From Xenopus tropicalis (taxonomy: Eukaryota > Chordata > Amphibia > Anura > Pipidae), in contig NC_030681.2 of the NCBI RefSeq assembly GCF_000004195.4, positions 142,162,006 through 142,226,005 on the forward strand: DNA of 64,000 bases, in the 5' to 3' direction. Made by a program: the position numbers and the translations under genes. Below are positions 58,712 to 64,000 of the stretch, piece after piece. The notes under the pieces are model-generated. The model was not told where the DNA came from and ran no database searches. It worked only from the letters and a program-made list of their open reading frames with translations. Each line of letters opens with the position of its first letter. Position 1 is the stretch's first letter.

Positions 58712-59175
58712 TTAAAGGGGAACTTCGGCTTCCAAACCAAAATTTGTTAAAGAGCCCCACACAACACACCAACCACTAATATACCTATTACTGTAATCTG
58801 TTCCTTCAAAAAGTATGAATAAATACCATTTTTATATGCTAAAATCCAGATTCAAAAAAATCCTGGCAGGGGAGGAGGGACTAAAATATTGATGTTACAA
58901 ATTGTAACAACTTCTCCACAGCTTACAGGCAGCATGCAGGAACTACATAACCCACAGTGCATTTTGATGCTCCTTTTCTTATTGATATCACGTGTGCAGG
59001 GAATTGTGGGATTGGGAGGAGGCAGGCTGAAGGCAGGCTGAGGACAGGTTACTACTGTGACTTTTTTTTGAGTCACAAAGTAGTCAGCCAGATCATCAGG
59101 AGAACAGGGGGCGGGGCTTAGGGAACTGTTCAAAACCATATTATTACATTAAAAATCATCAAGGCATCTTTTAAG
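58712..59175. mobile_element. TTAA-type MITE, second copy of 33479 family
   Basis: It begins TTAAAGGGGAACTTCGGC and follows the 33479 copy closely through GGGGGCGGGGCTTAGGGAAC. It lacks the right terminal repeat and about 40 bases near 58855. Confidence 0.85.
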
Positions 59176-59227
59176 AAGTTGGTGCGCATGTGTGGGTAGC
59201 GATTTTTCGGCTTCAACAGGGCATTTT

Positions 59228-59256
59228 CTTCCTTCCTTCCTTCCTTTCTTTCCCTT
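59228..59256. repeat. (TTCC)n microsatellite
   Basis: TTCC/TTTC repeat of about 30 bases. Confidence 0.85.
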
Positions 59257-59339
59257 ACCGTCCAATAGTATGAAGTTACTATGCAACTATGTAATTTTAC
59301 CATTGAACCATCCTGTCTTTCTGTTCATTAATCCATTCA

Positions 59340-60690
59340 TACACAACTGGTAGCCACCCAATCCTCAGTCCAGAGACTGCTCACTAATGTATTGTGAACA
59401 CGAGGACAGGGTTGTCCCTCAAAAACTTGGGAATCCTATAGTTCATCAGTAGGTGGTAGGCCTGTGTGGCAGTAAGTACTGTGAGCTTCAGCTTTTATGA
59501 GATGTGGATGTTTCATATGTGGAGAGGTCCACCATGCATTAAACCTATGTGAGTTCACCATGGCCAGTAACATAACCACTGGGTCTCTCCATCCATTGCA
59601 ATGACTGTCCAGTAAGTTACAAAGTAGATGTATTTTGCATCTACCACTCTACCACTCACCACTCTTTTTCTAGGAGCAGGCCTGGCGGGCCCCAGCAGCT
59701 TAGCATAAGGAAGATACCAGTTTGTACCACTGTCTTCAAAGGGAATTCAGCCTGGGTTTTCCACTCTTTGTCTTCATGCTCAGTTACTTAGTCACTGGTC
59801 CAACTTATCTTTTAGTCCAGTGACTGCTTGACAACTTAACCCTTGGCCCATGCAATCTTTCAGTCTAGATCAGTGGTTCTCAACCTTCCTAATACAGTTC
59901 CTCATGTTGTGGTGACCCCCAACCATAAAATTATTCCAAATATGTGTTTTCTGATGGTCTTAGGCGTCCCCACCCACAGGTTGAGAACCGCTGGTCTAGA
60001 TAGAACACTATCTACCAGGCCCAGGCTGGGATTCAAAATAGGCCCTGGAATTTCAAGTACATAGAGGCCCACACAGCCCCACACCAGCTGACAGGGTCAG
60101 TGACCCCAATTTGGATGGGAAATAGAAGAAGGCAAATAATTAAAAGCTATAAAAAAAATTATGAAGACCAATTAAAAAGTTCCATAGAATTGGCTGTTTT
60201 ATAACTAGAAGTTAGTGTAAAGGTGTACCACCCCTTTAATAGTGACTGTCTATGGCATGTTACAGCAGCTCCTCTGGCATAAGCCAGAATCCATACATTG
60301 CCAGTTCGGACCTCCTGTCTACCCTGTTATCCAGTCCTCATTATCTCATCCACTGGGCCACCCCATCTTCCAGTCCAATTACTGCCCAGTAACCAATGGG
60401 CCACCCCATCTTCCAGTCCAATTACTGCCCAGTAACCAATTGGCCACCCCATTTTCAAGTCCAATTACTGCCCAGTAACCAATGGGCCACCCAATCTTCC
60501 AGTCCAATTACTGCCCATTAACCAATGGACCACCCAATCTTCCAGTCCAATTACTGCCCAGTAACCAATGGGCCACCACATTTTCCAGTCCAATTGCTGC
60601 CTAGTAACCACTGAGCCACCCCATCTTCCAGTCCAATTACTGCCCAGTAACCAATGGGCCAGCCCATTTTCCAGTCCAATAAATGTAAAC
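59340..60690. repeat. 43-bp minisatellite and its decayed flank
   Basis: Between 60355 and 60685 a 43-bp unit (GGGCCACCCCATCTTCCAGT then CCAATTACTGCCCAGTAACC) repeats about eight times with few changes. Upstream to about 59340, scattered degenerate relatives (CCAGTGACTGC, TCCAGTAAG, CACTGGTCCAAC) suggest an older, larger array. Confidence 0.85.
59871..59993. mobile_element. SPIN-like hAT MITE, 123 bp, exact 8-bp duplication
   Basis: It starts CAGTGGTTCTCAACCTTCCT and ends CAGGTTGAGAACCGCTG. The interior GTTCCTCATGTTGTGGTGAC and TTTTCTGATGGTCTTAGGCG matches what I recall of the SPACE INVADERS (SPIN) hAT consensus, known from frogs, a lizard and several mammals through horizontal transfer. GTCTAGAT stands on both sides (59863-59870 and 59994-60001). 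The middle is internally deleted compared with the roughly 220-bp short SPIN forms. Confidence 0.9.
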
Positions 60691-62126
60691 TCCTTTACTT
60701 ACTCTCTTTAGTCCTACAATAACACCTACACGGTTCAGAGTGGCGTTAACTTCTTGCATTTCTGACACTATACATTTTTAAACAATAGGAAAAGAAATAA
60801 CAGCAAAATAAATAGAAAATATAGGAAATATATATCTGTTAAACAGTTTACTTTATAATCTTTCAGTCTACATTCCAATTATAAATGCAAACCTTCCTCT
60901 GTTCAGTCCAGGTAGATTTAAAAAAACAAAAAAAACCCAGATTTTTATAATTAAACTTGGCTAACCTTCATTTGTCATTATATCTACCATAGAACAAAAC
61001 AAAATGAAATAAGTCCTATGCTGTCATTTTGGCAAAAACATGAATAAAATGATGAGTGCAAATGTTTTTTTTTGCTAAAGAGAACAGATGCTGTTATTGT
61101 GGAACATTATATATCTCTGCTGAGGGACATTTATATGTATCAAATAATGTGCCAATAAATCAGAGCATAATAAGCAAGCCAGCTAAATATACATCACTAT
61201 TTATAGTTCTGTCTGATTTCATTTTCCATTCTTTGCTGACTAAATATTTCAGCGCCCTGCACGTCCCATTTTTGAGCTAAGCTATCAACAACTTAACATT
61301 TTGTGGTGGGAAATGAGTTCAAACTCTGGCAAACGTGTCCACAAATAAAGCATCTGGCCTGTAAGTGTGTTTTGCAATATAAAATTTTAAGCTTCGACAA
61401 CATTTTAAAGGATAGTATCCATACCATAGTTGTAATTCATCAGCACATTCTCTGTGTATATAGGGAAAAAGGTCATTGTTGTTGCAGTATTAAAATCAAA
61501 GCTGAAGTTTGTATGTAGGTTCTAGACATACTCAACCTTGGTGCCTTAAGCATTACCCACTTTGCTCTGCTCTTGTCTGACCAAACCTTCACCCAGGGAC
61601 TTTCGGGATGCAGCACCCCTTGCCTTTCCAGAGGGGGTCCAGGGGAACCACATCACAGAATTTCTGGATTAATAACCAGAAATTCAGCTCTTAAAGTTAC
61701 CAGGAGTGGATTTTTGCCACCCTTGGTTAACTTGTAGGATATTTCTCACCTTTCGTCATGGCAGAAGCACCTGTTCCATCCTGCTCCTTGTCTGTTAGAC
61801 CGTAGCACAATATATCCCGCTCCTGTCTTTACCTACTCTATCCTGTGCCTTTCTGTGTAGACCATTGCTTGCTCAGTCCTGCTGCTGTCTCACCTGACCT
61901 TCACCTCCTCTTCATCATGCTCCTGTCTAAACCATTGTCCACTACATCCTGCTTCATTCTGCCTAGACCTTCACTCCCTCCATTCTTCTATTCCTCCCAA
62001 TCTTCACCCACTCCTTTCTGCTTCTGCCTGTCCACACCATTGCCTGTGTTTAATGAGTTTGTTTTCCCCTATCAAGAATATTACTGTGCCTTGTGGTGAT
62101 GGAAGTCTTCGGAGACATAAAATGTA
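60691..62126. other. Intergenic, with a pyrimidine-rich degenerate repeat
   Basis: 61745-62060 carries loosely repeated words (CCTGCTCCTGTCT, TAGACCATTGC, CACTCC) about 40 bases apart, an eroded minisatellite. The rest is A/T-rich and unremarkable. Confidence 0.55.
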
Positions 62127-63073
62127 CAGGTATGGGACCTGTTATCCACAATTCTCGGGACCTGTAATTTGGATCTCCATACCTTAAGTCTACTAAAACA
62201 TAACTGAAACATTAATTAAACCCAATAGGATTGTTTTGCCCCCAATAAGGGGTAATTATATCTTAGTTGGGATCAAGTACAGGTACTGTTTTATTATTAC
62301 AGAGAAAAGGGAATCATTTAACCATTAAATAAACCCAATAGGGCTGTTCTGCCCCCAATAAGGGGTAATTATATCTTAGTTGGGATCAAGTACAAGTACT
62401 GTTTTATTATTACAGAGAAAAGGGAATCATTTAACCATTAAATAAACCCAATAGGGCTGTTCTGCCCCCAATAAGGGGTAATTATATCTTAGTTGGGATC
62501 AAGTACAGGTACTGTTTTATTATTACAGAGAAAAGGGAATCATTTAACCATGAAATAAACCCAATAGGGCTGTTCTGCCCCAATAAGGGGTAATTATATC
62601 TTAGTTGGGATCAAGTACAGGTACTGTTTTATTATTACAGAGAAAAGGGAATCATTTAACCATTAAATAAACCCAATAGGGCTGTTCTGCCCCCAATAAG
62701 GGGTAATTATATCTTAGTTGGGATCAAGTACAGGTACTGTTTTATTATTACAGAGAAAAGGGAATCATTTAACCATTAAATAAACCCAATAGGACTGTTC
62801 TGCCCCCAATAAGGGGTAATTATATCTTAGTTGGGATCAAGTACAGGTACTGTTTTATTATTACAGAGAAAAGGGAATCATTTAAACATGAAGCAAACCG
62901 AATAGGACTGTTCTGCCCCCAATAAAGATTAATAATATCTTTGCTGGGATCAAGTACAAAGTACTGTTTTATTATTGCAGAGAAAAAGGAAACCAATTTT
63001 AAAATTTTAATATTGGAGATGCCCTTCCCATAATTCTAGATAATGGGTCTCTGGAGAAGGGATCCCATACCTG
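62127..63073 (+). mobile_element. TA-flanked TIR element with 113-bp internal array, full copy
   Basis: It starts CAGGTATGGGACCTGTTATC and ends GGGATCCCATACCTG, with TA on each side. Six to seven 113-bp units lie between. First and last units are diverged (the last has AATAAAGATTAATAATATC) while inner units are nearly identical. It is the clearest complete copy in the window. Confidence 0.92.
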
Positions 63074-63908
63074 TATATCTTTATGATATATTGTCCTTCG
63101 TTATCATCCTTTTCATGGTTCCTCAGTGTTTACACAGCTTCTCTGTTTGGATTGTACACAATACCATAAGCTATACACTTACGAAACATACCCTTACCCC
63201 CCGCTGAAAAATATCTGTATATTAGGAGGCCGTTGCAGTTCCTTGACTAGACTAATATCCCACTGTCTGCGCCGCTGTGCCTTTATAAGGTCATGAATCT
63301 CCTATCCTTCTATTTACAGTATATTATTATAAATGTGGCTCGTCGCAAGAAAAATATGCAAAACTGGAGAATCACAGTGATTGCTTCTGTTACTTCGGAA
63401 ATCTGCTGGCATTTCTTTGACCTACCTTTGACTTTCCAACAAAAATAAGTGAGTAACATGACTAATTTATGAAGGATGCACTGAAAGGCTGGTATAAACA
63501 ACAGATGATTTAGCACAAGTAAGAGCAGCAATAAAATACATGGCTCTAAAAAGCTACACTATAAAAGTGGTATAATAGCAAAGAGGGCGACAAATGGTTA
63601 AATTGTAAACTTTTGTATCTAAATATTTACATAATTATACTGTTTTGTACTTATAACTATAGAATTCATGTATATGTTGTAACATCAAGGAGATCTCCAG
63701 ATTTTAAAGTGCCAGGTGCATCAGGTCAAAAGTATATAAATGAAAATATAGCTACAAGTTTCTCCTATTAAAGACCCCCCAGTATTCTTTAACAGCGTTT
63801 TAGGTCTTTCCCATTGCTAAAGTAATAATGGTTACAAAGACTGAACATTTGTGAAAGGGAAGATTACTTTTAAAATATGTTATAAATGGACCTGTTGGTT
63901 TTGAATTA
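63074..63908. other. Intergenic, nothing firm
   Basis: No repeat or gene is recognised. 63090-63560 is non-repetitive and might be conserved. Confidence 0.4.
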
Positions 63909-64000
63909 CAGGTATGGGATCAATTATCCGGAAACCCGTTATCCAAAAAAAGCCTTTCTCCAAAAAGCTCTGCATCATGGGAAGGCCATTTCCCATAGAG
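63909..64000 (+). mobile_element. CAGGTATGGG TIR element, cut by window edge
   Basis: It starts CAGGTATGGGATCAATTATC and runs off the window in GGCCATTTCCCATAGAG, matching the family's right-to-left reading as at 8187. TA precedes it. Confidence 0.85.

Noticed and set aside
1..64000. tRNA, rRNA, bacterial or viral gene clusters
   Set aside because: No cloverleaf with A and B boxes, no ribosomal RNA core motif and no viral gene was recognised by eye on either strand.

Overview
The window is vertebrate nuclear DNA, almost certainly from a clawed frog (Xenopus). It has intron-split genes with GT..AG junctions, no bacterial-type operons, and a dense load of amphibian-type repeats: TTAA-flanked MITEs, hAT elements, TWA-flanked Harbinger-like MITEs, a Tc1 element and a CR1/jockey-type LINE. 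Species cannot be fixed by eye; X. tropicalis is the likelier guess.

Only two host genes are supported, both on the minus strand. NT5C1B (cytosolic 5'-nucleotidase 1) runs from 37606 down to 27619 in six coding exons and assembles to 369 codons. RDH14 (retinol dehydrogenase 14) follows from 16348 down to 12272 in two coding exons totalling 323 codons. Every junction was read as GT..AG and every reading frame closes. The order NT5C1B then RDH14 on one strand matches the mammalian locus, where a read-through transcript of the two genes is known.

Layout: 1-12 kb is intergenic, 3' of RDH14, with a 30-bp minisatellite and two TIR elements carrying 113-bp internal arrays. 12.3-16.4 kb is RDH14, whose single intron holds a LINE and a MITE. 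16.4-27.6 kb is intergenic with several degenerate tandem repeats. 27.6-37.6 kb is NT5C1B, with an 82-bp tandem array in intron 2. 37.6-64 kb has no recognisable gene. It holds a nearly intact Tc1 transposon, several hAT elements with exact 8-bp target duplications (one SPIN-like), clustered Harbinger-like MITEs, a 43-bp minisatellite and a third 113-bp array.

The most notable items are the SPIN-like hAT insertion, the three independent 113-bp arrays riding inside one TIR family, the Tc1 element whose transposase is spoiled mainly by one early stop codon, and the NT5C1B gene with an NT5C1A-like short N-terminus. I found no new multi-gene system; the novelty lies in the repeat biology. Family names come from recalled motifs, not database searches.
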